Below, one piece after another: positions 56,874 to 64,000 of a DNA stretch of 64,000 bases. Each line of letters opens with the position of its first letter. Position 1 is the first letter of the stretch. The stretch lies in the NCBI RefSeq assembly GCF_902498065.1, contig NZ_CABVIR010000004.1, positions 1-64,000 on the forward strand, in the 5' to 3' direction. The notes under the pieces were generated by a model, which saw only the letters and a program-made list of their open reading frames with translations, had not been told where the DNA came from and made no database searches. Made by a program: the position numbers and the translations under genes. The stretch comes from Pseudomonas fluorescens. GTDB lineage: Bacteria > Pseudomonadota > Gammaproteobacteria > Pseudomonadales > Pseudomonadaceae.

Positions 56874-57508
56874 GCGTCCTTCTGCTTGGTGCCGAAGATC
56901 TTGTCACCGGCATCGCCCAGGCCTGGGATGATGTAACCGTGTTCGTTGAGTTTCTCGTCAATGGACGCGGTGTAGATGGTCACGTCCGGGTGAGCCTTCT
57001 CCACAGCGGCGATGCCTTCCGGCGCGGCGACCAGCACCATCGCGCGGATGTCGCGGCAACCGGCCTTTTTCAGCAGGTCGATGGTGGCGACCATGGAGCT
57101 GCCGGTGGCGAGCATCGGGTCGATGATCATTGCCAGGCGTTCGTTGATTTCCGGAACCAGTTTTTCCAGATAAGTGTGGGCTTGCAGCGTCTGTTCGTTG
57201 CGGGCCACGCCCACGGCGCTGACTTTGGCGCCCGGGATCAGGCTCAGCACGCCTTCGAGCATGCCGATACCGGCGCGCAGGATCGGCACCACGGTAATCT
57301 TCTTGCCGGCGATTTTCTCGACCGACACGGTGCCGCACCAGCCTTCAATGTCGTAAGACTCCAGCGGCAGGTCTTTGGTGGCTTCATAGGTCAAAAGGGC
57401 GCCGACTTCCTGAGCGAGCTCACGGAAATTCTTGGTGCTGATGTCTGCGCGGCGCATCAGGCCGAGTTTGTGGCGGATCAGCGGATGGCGGATCTCGAGG
57501 ATGGGCAT
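56870..57508 (-). CDS. upp: Uracil phosphoribosyltransferase
   Basis: A 212-residue salvage enzyme converting uracil and PRPP to UMP. The PRPP loop [13 protein letters not shown] is near residue 130, and [15 protein letters not shown] near the C-terminus binds uracil. Start at [14 protein letters not shown] with CGGAG about 9 bases upstream; the 8-codon extension is rejected. First gene of the upp-uraA operon. Confidence 0.96.
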   Translation of the reverse strand: MPILEIRHPLIRHKLGLMRRADISTKNFRELAQEVGALLTYEATKDLPLESYDIEGWCGTVSVEKIAGKKITVVPILRAGIGMLEGVLSLIPGAKVSAVGVARNEQTLQAHTYLEKLVPEINERLAMIIDPMLATGSSMVATIDLLKKAGCRDIRAMVLVAAPEGIAAVEKAHPDVTIYTASIDEKLNEHGYIIPGLGDAGDKIFGTKQKDA

Positions 57509-57684
57509 GGGAAAGGCTCCGGCGGCGGGCAAAAAAACCGGCCTAGATTAATCTATCCGAGGGTGTTGTCCTATAGACATAGAGTACGTTAGTCCACAAA
57601 CGCTTGATCTGGCCGTGCGGGATGCGTACCTTTGCCCGCTTTTCCTGAACCGTCCCTCCCCCTCAAACCCCCTTGGAGAGCGCC

Positions 57685-58242
57685 ATGTCCGCTGATCTCG
57701 AGCATATCCGTCAAATCATGCGAGAGGCTGACTGCCTGTACACCGAAGCTGAAGTCGAGGCGGCCATCGCCCGCGTCGGTGCACACATCAACGAACAGCT
57801 GGCTGACACTAACCCGGTGGTGTTCTGTGTGATGAACGGCGGCCTGATTTTCGCCGGCAAGCTGCTCACCCATCTGCAATTCCCGCTGGAAGCGTCCTAC
57901 CTGCATGCCACCCGTTATCGCAACGAAACCAGCGGCGGCGACCTGTTCTGGAAAGCCAAGCCGGAAGTATCGTTCATCGACCGTGACGTGCTGATCATCG
58001 ACGACATCCTCGACGAAGGTCACACCCTGGGCGCGATCATCGACTTCTGCAAACACGCCGGCGCGCGCAAAGTGCACACCGCAGTGCTGATCGACAAGGA
58101 CCACGACCGCAAGGCTCGCCCGGACCTGAAAGCCGATTTCGTCGGCCTGCCTTGCATCGACCGTTACATCTTCGGTTACGGCATGGACTACAAAGGCTAC
58201 TGGCGTAACGCCAACGGGATTTTTGCCGTTAAAGGAATGTAA
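57685..58242 (+). CDS. hpt: Hypoxanthine-guanine phosphoribosyltransferase
   Basis: A 185-residue purine salvage enzyme. The PRPP motif LIIDDILDEGHTLG is near residue 105, and the N-terminal EVEAAIARVGAHI matches the pseudomonad family. GGAG lies 6 bases before the ATG at 57685. It is divergent from upp, giving a small nucleobase-salvage locus. Confidence 0.93.
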   Translation: MSADLEHIRQIMREADCLYTEAEVEAAIARVGAHINEQLADTNPVVFCVMNGGLIFAGKLLTHLQFPLEASYLHATRYRNETSGGDLFWKAKPEVSFIDRDVLIIDDILDEGHTLGAIIDFCKHAGARKVHTAVLIDKDHDRKARPDLKADFVGLPCIDRYIFGYGMDYKGYWRNANGIFAVKGM

Positions 58243-58246
58243 GCAC

Positions 58247-58720
58247 ATGGCCGCGCCGAGCTTTCTTGATCAAGCCCTGTTCGCTGAGTTGGCCGAGAAG
58301 TCTGCGGCCAACCCGCGTGGACGCCAGCACCACAACTTCCATCAGATGGAAGACGCTTGCCATCGCATGGCGGTGGGGTTGCAGCCGTCCACGTATATCC
58401 CGCCTCATCGGCATCTGGGGGACAACAAGGCTGAAACCTTGCTGGTCCTCAAAGGGCGGCTTGGTGTGTTGATCTTCGACGAGTCCGGCGTGGTGGTGAG
58501 CAAGCACGTCCTGCAGGCCGGTGGCGACTGTGTGGGCGTGGACCTGCCAGCCGGTGTGTTTCATGGTTTGGTGGTGCTGGAAGCCGACAGCCTGATGTTC
58601 GAGTGCAAGGCCGGCCCTTATCGCCCCGTCGGTGAAGGAGAGCTTGCTCACTGGGCGCCGCGCGAAGGCGAGCCTGGTGTGGCTGAATATCAGACGTGGA
58701 TGCGCGCGCAGTTCGCCTGA
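58247..58720 (+). CDS. WbuC-family cupin-fold metalloprotein
   Basis: A 157-residue cupin. RMAVGLQPSTYIPPHRH (about residues 40-56), then ETLLVLKGRLGVLIFDE and LPAGVFHGLVVLE, supply the probable metal-binding His and Glu. WbuC-type proteins occur in O-antigen and other loci; substrate unknown. The ATG is 5 bases after the hpt stop, with AAAGGA inside the end of hpt, so it is co-translated with that gene. Confidence 0.87.
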   Translation: MAAPSFLDQALFAELAEKSAANPRGRQHHNFHQMEDACHRMAVGLQPSTYIPPHRHLGDNKAETLLVLKGRLGVLIFDESGVVVSKHVLQAGGDCVGVDLPAGVFHGLVVLEADSLMFECKAGPYRPVGEGELAHWAPREGEPGVAEYQTWMRAQFA

Positions 58721-58727
58721 AGCGCGC

Positions 58728-60449
58728 TCAATTTCCCCCGGCCAGCCAGCGTTCGCTTTTGCGACGAGCCTGTTCCAGGTTGTTCACGTAGGCCAACTTA
58801 CGCTGCTCCCGATGGATACCCGCGCGTCTGAGCTTCAGGCGCACCCGTGGGGTGGTCGCCACCAGAATCAGGCCAATGCCGTCCGTGCGGTAATCCCTGA
58901 GGATATTGTCGAAGGCGGCCAGCGCCGTCATGTCCAGCATGGGCACGGCGCTCATCTCGACGATCACCACTTTGACCTCCGGACTGAATTTGCGCAGCAC
59001 CCCCAGGGCTTTTTCGGCCGCGCCGAAGAACAGCGGCCCGCGTATCGCATAGCAACGAACATGCGCCGGCATGTCCTGCAAGGCTTGATGGTAGGCGCGT
59101 GGCAGTTCGGCGGTGTCCGTCAGATCGCTCATGCGCTTGATAAATAACCCGGCGGCCAGCAACAGGCCGACGCCGACGGCCATCACCATGTCGAACAACA
59201 CCGTCAGGCTCAGGCAGGTCAGCAAGACCAGCACATCGCTGCGGGGCGCGATGCGCAAGGTATGCAGCACGTGCCGGGCTTCGCTCATGTTCCACGCCAC
59301 CATGACCAGCAATGCGGCCAGCGCAGCCATCGGCAGGTAGCTGAAAAGCGGCGCGAGAACGAGTATTGCCATCAGCACCACCGCGCTGTGAATGATGGCG
59401 GCCAATGGCGAAAAGGCTCCGCTGCGCACATTGGTGGCACTACGGGCAATGGCCGCCGTGGCGGTAATGCCGCCAAACAACGGTGCGATCAGGTTGCCCA
59501 GGCCTTGGCCCAGCAGTTCTGCGTTGGGGTCGTGTTTGCTGCCGGTCATGCCATCCGCCACCACGGCACACAACAAGGATTCGATGGCGCCGAGCATGGC
59601 AATGGCGAACGCCGGCGCCATTAATTGACGGATCAAGTCGTAGGACAGGTGCAGCGGCTGGCCGTCGGGACCGGGTAGATTCCACGGCCAATCGAAGCTT
59701 GGCAGGAACGGCGGAATGCCGGGATGGCTGACGCCCTCGACCATGTAGCTGAAACGCTCACCCAAGGTCGCCACCTCCAACCCGCCGTGTTCCAGCACCA
59801 ACCCCAGGAGCGCGCCGATGGTCAGCGCCACCAAATGCCCCGGAATCCTCGGCACCCACCGTGGCCAGACAATCAGCACGGCCAGGCAGGCGATGCCGAT
59901 GATCCCGTCCCCCAGCCGAGCGCTGGGCAACGCGAGAATCAGTACGCCCAGCTGCTCGATGTAGTGTTGTGCCTGACCGGCGGTGTCCAGGCCCAGCAAA
60001 TCCTTCAATTGCAGGGTGGCAATGACAATGCCGATCCCGGCAGTAAAGCCCAGGGTGACCGGATACGGAATGTACTGAATCAGCCGCCCGGCCCGAATCA
60101 GCCCCAGGGCAATGAGGATGACCCCGGCAAGCATGGTGCAGAGCAGCAGGCCGCCCAGGCCATATTGTTGGGTGATGGGCAGCAGGATGACCACGAACGC
60201 GGCAGTCGGCCCACTGACATTGAAACGCGAACCGCCAGTCAGGGCGATCAGGGGGGCGGCGATCAGTACCGTATACAACCCTTGCTGGGGCGGTACACCT
60301 ACGGCAATCGCCAGGGCCATGGCCAATGGGATGGCGATGATCCCTACCGTCACCCCGGCACTGATGTCACCGCGCAAGCGTCTGAGGGTGTAGCCGGCGT
60401 GCCAGGTCTGACGCCAGGCAGCGAACAACGGGGGAACGGAGAACGACAT
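58728..60449 (-). CDS. SulP-family anion transporter with STAS domain
   Basis: A 573-residue secondary transporter. Residues about 25-430 hold the membrane core with the family motif GLYTVLIAAPLIALTGGSRFNVSGPTA split over its first helices, and residues about 450-560 form a cytoplasmic STAS domain (VVIVEMSAVPMLDMTALAAF). Members carry sulfate, bicarbonate or dicarboxylates (E. coli DauA). The sequence does not decide which. GGAG lies 5 bases before the ATG at 60449. Confidence 0.9.
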   Translation of the reverse strand: MSFSVPPLFAAWRQTWHAGYTLRRLRGDISAGVTVGIIAIPLAMALAIAVGVPPQQGLYTVLIAAPLIALTGGSRFNVSGPTAAFVVILLPITQQYGLGGLLLCTMLAGVILIALGLIRAGRLIQYIPYPVTLGFTAGIGIVIATLQLKDLLGLDTAGQAQHYIEQLGVLILALPSARLGDGIIGIACLAVLIVWPRWVPRIPGHLVALTIGALLGLVLEHGGLEVATLGERFSYMVEGVSHPGIPPFLPSFDWPWNLPGPDGQPLHLSYDLIRQLMAPAFAIAMLGAIESLLCAVVADGMTGSKHDPNAELLGQGLGNLIAPLFGGITATAAIARSATNVRSGAFSPLAAIIHSAVVLMAILVLAPLFSYLPMAALAALLVMVAWNMSEARHVLHTLRIAPRSDVLVLLTCLSLTVLFDMVMAVGVGLLLAAGLFIKRMSDLTDTAELPRAYHQALQDMPAHVRCYAIRGPLFFGAAEKALGVLRKFSPEVKVVIVEMSAVPMLDMTALAAFDNILRDYRTDGIGLILVATTPRVRLKLRRAGIHREQRKLAYVNNLEQARRKSERWLAGGN

Positions 60450-60599
60450 GAGCACTCCACGGTAGACGGTGCGCCGTTTTAGACGGCTGAAAGCTCTTCC
60501 AGTATGGCCAGCTGGGTACTGCGAAGTATTGACCCATATCGCGAATTCGCGCGGTTGATCCTCGTGCTAGAGTGCTCGGCTTCACCCTGGGAGCCCGTC

Positions 60600-61085
60600 A
60601 TGAGCCTTTTGATCCGCAGCTGCGCCGCCCTGTTGCTGACGCTCAGCCTGCCGCTAGCCGCCGCACCGGCGCCAATGCATGCGCAGTTCCTGCCACCGGA
60701 CGACCTGACCCTGCGTGATGCCGTACCCGAGCAGCAACAACTGCTGCAGGTCACCGAATATTCGGTGGTAGTCGGCAGTCAGCGCCAGTCCACCCAACAA
60801 CCGATCCCGGTGACGTCTCCATTGCTGATCCGCCTCAAGGGCAAATCCTTGAACAAGGGCGCGACCATCAATCAGGTGCTGGTCAACTTCGATGGCGAAA
60901 GCAAAAGCCTGAAAAAGCCGATCTACGACGAAAAAAGCAAAACCCTGACGCTGTTTTATCCGATGGCGCAGTACCGCGTAGTGATCGATTTGCTGCGCAA
61001 CGACACGGTGTATTGCCAGTTCCTCAGCTACGCCAACGGTCATGTTTGGGCCGATCTGCACACCGGGGCGGTTCGTCCGCGTTGA
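60600..61085 (+). CDS. Secreted conserved protein of unknown function
   Basis: A 161-residue protein with a signal peptide (hydrophobic residues 4-20, cleavage probably near AAA-PAP) and a mature part of mixed strands. There is one Cys in the mature part (VYCQFL). I do not recognise a family. GGGAG lies 7 bases before the ATG; a 32-codon extension upstream is rejected. The next gene starts 63 bases on and could be co-transcribed. Confidence 0.75.
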   Translation: MSLLIRSCAALLLTLSLPLAAAPAPMHAQFLPPDDLTLRDAVPEQQQLLQVTEYSVVVGSQRQSTQQPIPVTSPLLIRLKGKSLNKGATINQVLVNFDGESKSLKKPIYDEKSKTLTLFYPMAQYRVVIDLLRNDTVYCQFLSYANGHVWADLHTGAVRPR

Positions 61086-61148
61086 GCCCGGCGGCCAGTG
61101 AGGGGTAAACTGCCCGCCCCGTGAAATGTCTGCGAGCTGGAGTCGGCA

Positions 61149-61436
61149 ATGCGTAAAGATAAGAAACAAGTGATTGGTGACGAGATCGGCGACGAGCAGA
61201 TCAAGTTGTTTCTCGATTTCGAACCGGTCGACGCCACTTCGCCGTCCCTGCACAAACTGATCAAGGCTTACCGCGGCCTGCGCATTGACGACTTCGAGCG
61301 TTTTCTGACGTTCTTTGTTGAAGCCGGTTTTGATCTGGACGGCAAGGACGAGCACGGTAATGACTTTGTCGCGGTGATCAAGGATCAGCGCAACGCAGCC
61401 GAGTACATCGAGCTGATTGCCAAGGCCCGCGGTTAA
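61149..61436 (+). CDS. Small conserved Pseudomonas protein (PA4642-like)
   Basis: A 95-residue soluble, charged, probably all-helical protein (KLIKAYRGLRIDDFERFLTFF in the centre). It matches in place and size a conserved hypothetical gene beside mqo in pseudomonads. It has a PA4642-type name only; no function is known. GGAG lies about 8 bases before the ATG. Confidence 0.8.
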   Translation: MRKDKKQVIGDEIGDEQIKLFLDFEPVDATSPSLHKLIKAYRGLRIDDFERFLTFFVEAGFDLDGKDEHGNDFVAVIKDQRNAAEYIELIAKARG

Positions 61437-61472
61437 ACTGCTGTCCTGAATCGGTGGTGTTTGTGCTGGCCC

Positions 61473-61547
61473 TATCGCGAGCAAGCTCGCTCCCACAGTG
61501 GAGCGGTGTACACCCATCAAATGTTGGCGCGAGCTTGCTCGCGATGA
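61473..61547. repeat. REPIN (variant of the first class)
   Basis: ATCGCGAGCAAGCTCGCTCC on the left is mirrored by GCGCGAGCTTGCTCGCGAT on the right, about 35 bases apart. It differs from the 10157 copy by one base in the palindrome core (GCAAGC for GCAGGC). It lies just upstream of the mqo terminator. Confidence 0.85.
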
Positions 61548-61594
61548 GGCCGGTACTAGCCCTCAATATCCCGGATCATCCGTTTCAACGCCCA

Positions 61595-61636
61595 TAAAAA
61601 AACGCCCCGCTCTCAGAGAGAACGGGGCGTTTTTTA
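61595..61636. terminator. Bidirectional terminator after mqo
   Basis: AAAAAACGCCCCG ... CGGGGCGTTTTTT, a perfect inverted repeat with A- and T-runs, lies 11 bases from the mqo stop and can also end the plus-strand small-gene transcript. Confidence 0.9.
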
Positions 61637-61646
61637 TGCGCGACGA

Positions 61647-63155
61647 TCAAGCGAAGCTTGGGGTCTCGCTGCTTTCTTCAACCAGTTCCAGCGCGATGTT
61701 GTTCTGCGTGTTGATCTTGCGATACAGCGCAGCATCGGTTTCCAGGACCTTTTCACGGGCCGGGAAGATTTCCGCCAGTTTGGCCGCCCACTCGCCGGAC
61801 GCTTTGGCCGGGAAGCATTTTTCGATCAGCTCCAGCATGATCGAAACGGTCACCGAAGCGCCTGGCGAAGCACCGAGCAGGGCAGCAAGGGAACCGTCCT
61901 TGGCCGCGACCAGTTCGGTACCGAACTGCAGAACGCCGCCTTTTTTCGGGTCTTTCTTGATGATCTGCACCCGTTGGCCGGCCACTTCCAGGCGCCAGTC
62001 TTCGGCTTTCGCTTCAGGGTAGAAGCGGCGCAGGGAATCCAGACGTTGCTCCATCGACTGCATCACTTCGCTGACCAGGTACTTGGTCAGGTCCATGTTG
62101 TTTTTTGCCACGGCCAGCATCGGGCCGATGTTGCCGGCGCGAACCGACATCGGCAGGTCCATGAAGGAGCCGTGCTTGAGGAACTTGGTGGTGAAACCGG
62201 CGTAAGGTCCGAACAGCAGGGACTTCTTGCCATCGACCACGCGGGTGTCCAGGTGCGGCACCGACATCGGGGGCGAACCCACCGCAGCCTGGCTATACAC
62301 CTTGGCCTGGTGGTGTTTGACCACCTCCGGGTTGTCGCAACGCAGCCACTGGCCGCTGATCGGGAAGCCGCCGAAGCCTTTGCTTTCTTCGATGCCCGAG
62401 GCCTGCAGCAACGGCAATGCCGCGCCGCCCGCGCCGAGGAACACGAACTTGGCGTCGACTTCACGGGAGTTGCCGCTGTTGACGTCCTTGATGCTGACGG
62501 TCCAGCCGCTGCCGTTACGCTTCAGGCCGGTGACGCGCTTGCAGTATTTGACCTGGGCATCGGGTGCGCTGGTCAGGTGCTTGAGCAATTGGTTGGTCAG
62601 CGCGCCGAAATTGACGTCGGTGCCGTTCATCACACGGGTCGCGGCGACGACTTCGTCAGCCGGACGACCAGGCATCATCAATGGCATCCAGTCCGCCATT
62701 TTCGCCTTGTCTTCGGTGTATTCCATGTCGGAGAAGGCGTGGTGCCTGCTCAGCACGTTGAAGCGTTCCTTGAGGAAGGACACGCCGCCATCGCCCTGTA
62801 CGAAGCTCAGGTGTGGCACCGGGCTGATGAAGGTCTTGCACGAGCCGAAGGTGCCTTTTTTGGTCAGGTAGGACCAGAACTGCTTCGACACTTCAAACTG
62901 AGTGTTGATGTGCACGGCTTTCTTGATGTCGACGGTGCCGTCGGCGGCCTGCGGCGTGTAATTGAGCTCACACAGCCCGGCGTGACCGGTACCGGCGTTG
63001 TTCCACGGGTTCGAACTCTCCGCGGCACCGGAATCCATCAGCTCGACGACTTCCAGCTTGATCGCGGGGTCGAGCTCTTTGAGCAGTACAGCGAGGGTGG
63101 CACTCATGATGCCGGCCCCAACCAGTACTACGTCGACTGCTTCGTTATGCGCCAT
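61647..63155 (-). CDS. mqo: Malate:quinone oxidoreductase
   Basis: A 502-residue membrane-associated FAD enzyme oxidising malate to oxaloacetate with quinone as acceptor, replacing or supplementing malate dehydrogenase in the TCA cycle. The FAD motif [13 protein letters not shown] is near residue 10, and [18 protein letters not shown] near residue 50 is typical. Pseudomonads often have two copies (mqoA, mqoB); gene order with the PA4642-like gene suggests the mqoB locus. Confidence 0.95.
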   Translation of the reverse strand: MAHNEAVDVVLVGAGIMSATLAVLLKELDPAIKLEVVELMDSGAAESSNPWNNAGTGHAGLCELNYTPQAADGTVDIKKAVHINTQFEVSKQFWSYLTKKGTFGSCKTFISPVPHLSFVQGDGGVSFLKERFNVLSRHHAFSDMEYTEDKAKMADWMPLMMPGRPADEVVAATRVMNGTDVNFGALTNQLLKHLTSAPDAQVKYCKRVTGLKRNGSGWTVSIKDVNSGNSREVDAKFVFLGAGGAALPLLQASGIEESKGFGGFPISGQWLRCDNPEVVKHHQAKVYSQAAVGSPPMSVPHLDTRVVDGKKSLLFGPYAGFTTKFLKHGSFMDLPMSVRAGNIGPMLAVAKNNMDLTKYLVSEVMQSMEQRLDSLRRFYPEAKAEDWRLEVAGQRVQIIKKDPKKGGVLQFGTELVAAKDGSLAALLGASPGASVTVSIMLELIEKCFPAKASGEWAAKLAEIFPAREKVLETDAALYRKINTQNNIALELVEESSETPSFA

Positions 63156-63892
63156 TTAACGCGTCTCCAAAATCTGCAGCACCAAATTGTCGGCATGGCT
63201 GCCAGGCGTTCGGGGCGTGTCAGTGATGCCCCAGGTACCCATGGCAGTGTCGCCATGTCCGAATCTTCGCAATTTATCGCAACTTCGACGGACGCTACCG
63301 GCCGGGTCAATGAGGTCTATGAACTCATTTCAACACGCGACTGGCAATTCGACTTATGGTCGAGACATCCGTTTGTGCAACCAAATCCGTAGCGGACAGG
63401 CTTCAGGCTCCGGTGTTCGAGGAATACTCGGTCCTGTGTCGTTGGGCTGTTTCAGACGCTAATGGTGCATGTTCAGACGCAAAACTATTCATTTGCTCGC
63501 CACACTCTTGTGAAGTTGTGAAAACCCGTTTTTTTCACGCTCTTTTGAAGACGTGAACCTCAAAAAAGGGCTGTCCCAGCCTGGCACCGTGCCCGGATGG
63601 ATGGCCGTCATGGAATACATGACAGACAAAACGGGCAAACAGCTCAGTGACCGAGCGTAATGACAGCTCTGCAGATTCGCGAAAAGTGGGGGTTTTGCTC
63701 AAGGAACAGCAAGCGCGCCAGCTTCACTCGATCTGTGTGGGCGGCTCTCTGTGGGCGGTGCGGGGTGCCAATACCGAAGCATTGACGATTGCTGCGAGGC
63801 CCGATCAGGAGACGTCCTTATAATCGGGGGGAGATTGTATCTAAGAAACGCAGGGAAATGGACGTGTTTAATGACTTTTATTAGGCGTCTGG
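63156..63892. other. Region without a convincing gene upstream of mqo (737 bases)
   Basis: The left part must hold the mqo promoter. Two short plus-strand frames are worth noting: 63553-63660 (GTG, 35 codons) and 63647-63823 (GTG, 58 codons, product beginning MTERNDSSADS). The second is hydrophilic and protein-like but has no clear ribosome binding site. A TATAAT at 63819 lacks a -35 at usable distance. Base composition is lower in GC than the neighbours around 63470-63560. Confidence 0.4.
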
Positions 63893-64000
63893 TCAGGTCG
63901 CCAGCAGTTGTTGAGTGCGAGCACGGGGTTGGCGCTGGTTGACACGGGCACTGGCGGGCAGGGGATGGTGTAGCCAGTTGAGGCGGATTTCTTCGATTTC
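63893..64000 (-). CDS. Possible 3' end of a minus-strand gene running off the window
   Basis: The minus strand is open from the window edge for 35 codons and ends in TGA at 63893. The predicted tail (IRLNWLHHPLPAS, then Arg/Gln-rich to QQLLAT) has ordinary Pseudomonas codon use. It is too short to name, and no clear terminator follows. It could be chance. Confidence 0.35.
   Translation of the reverse strand, partial: EIEEIRLNWLHHPLPASARVNQRQPRARTQQLLAT

Noticed and set aside
63782..63824. Promoter from TTGACG and TATAAT
   Set aside because: The spacing is 31 bases, far from the usual 16-18.

Overview
The window is a stretch of Pseudomonas chromosome, most likely from the P. fluorescens/P. 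putida side of the genus. The evidence is the GC-rich codon use, the gene order (prs - tRNA-Gln - ispE - lolB - TPR lipoprotein // hemA - prfA - prmC - moeB - murI - pagL, and hemH - uraA - upp - hpt - mqo), and many REP/REPIN palindromes of the type found in fluorescent pseudomonads. It is almost entirely core genome. I see no insertion sequence, prophage, integron or CRISPR array. Start codons below were chosen by ribosome binding site, overlap and family length.

Layout. 1-120: end of a 5S rRNA and its terminator. 0.2-3.8 kb: a PqiA-PqiA-MCE lipid transport operon. 3.9-8.8 kb: a convergent MksF-MksE-MksB condensin operon. 8.9-10.1 kb: a HolD-like psi subunit gene with rimI. 10.2-13.4 kb: an acidic protein, carbonic anhydrase, a SET-domain protein and an unknown secreted protein. 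13.5-14.1 kb: a MntA/HepT toxin-antitoxin pair whose toxin is frameshifted. 14.2-30.3 kb: transporters (AtoE, two MFS, LysE), two chemoreceptor-type proteins, regulators, D-Ala-D-Ala ligase, gamma-glutamyltransferase, tRNA-Met and an unknown gene pair. 30.4-42.5 kb: housekeeping genes (ychF, pth, rplY, prs, tRNA-Gln, ispE, lolB, hemA, prfA, prmC, moeB, murI). 42.6-43.1 kb: pagL.

43.6-54.5 kb is the most interesting region. Nine tightly overlapping minus-strand genes (YbgA-like, LitR/CarH-class MerR regulator, photolyase PhrB, NTF2-like, SDR, FAD oxidase, DUF1365, cyclopropane-fatty-acid-synthase-like, DUF2878) look like a light/singlet-oxygen response operon that joins DNA photorepair to modification of unsaturated membrane fatty acids. 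Upstream are two full matches to TGTACA-N12-TGTA(C/T)A, the operator form I recall for the class II LitR regulator of P. putida. One overlaps a good sigma-70 promoter. A further near-match lies between the divergent renalase-like flavoprotein gene and the TIGR01777-hemH pair, so haem synthesis may belong to the same regulon.

55.6-63.2 kb: uracil permease and uracil phosphoribosyltransferase, hypoxanthine phosphoribosyltransferase, a WbuC-type cupin, a SulP transporter, two small conserved proteins and malate:quinone oxidoreductase. The last 0.8 kb has no convincing complete gene; a minus-strand reading frame enters from the right edge.
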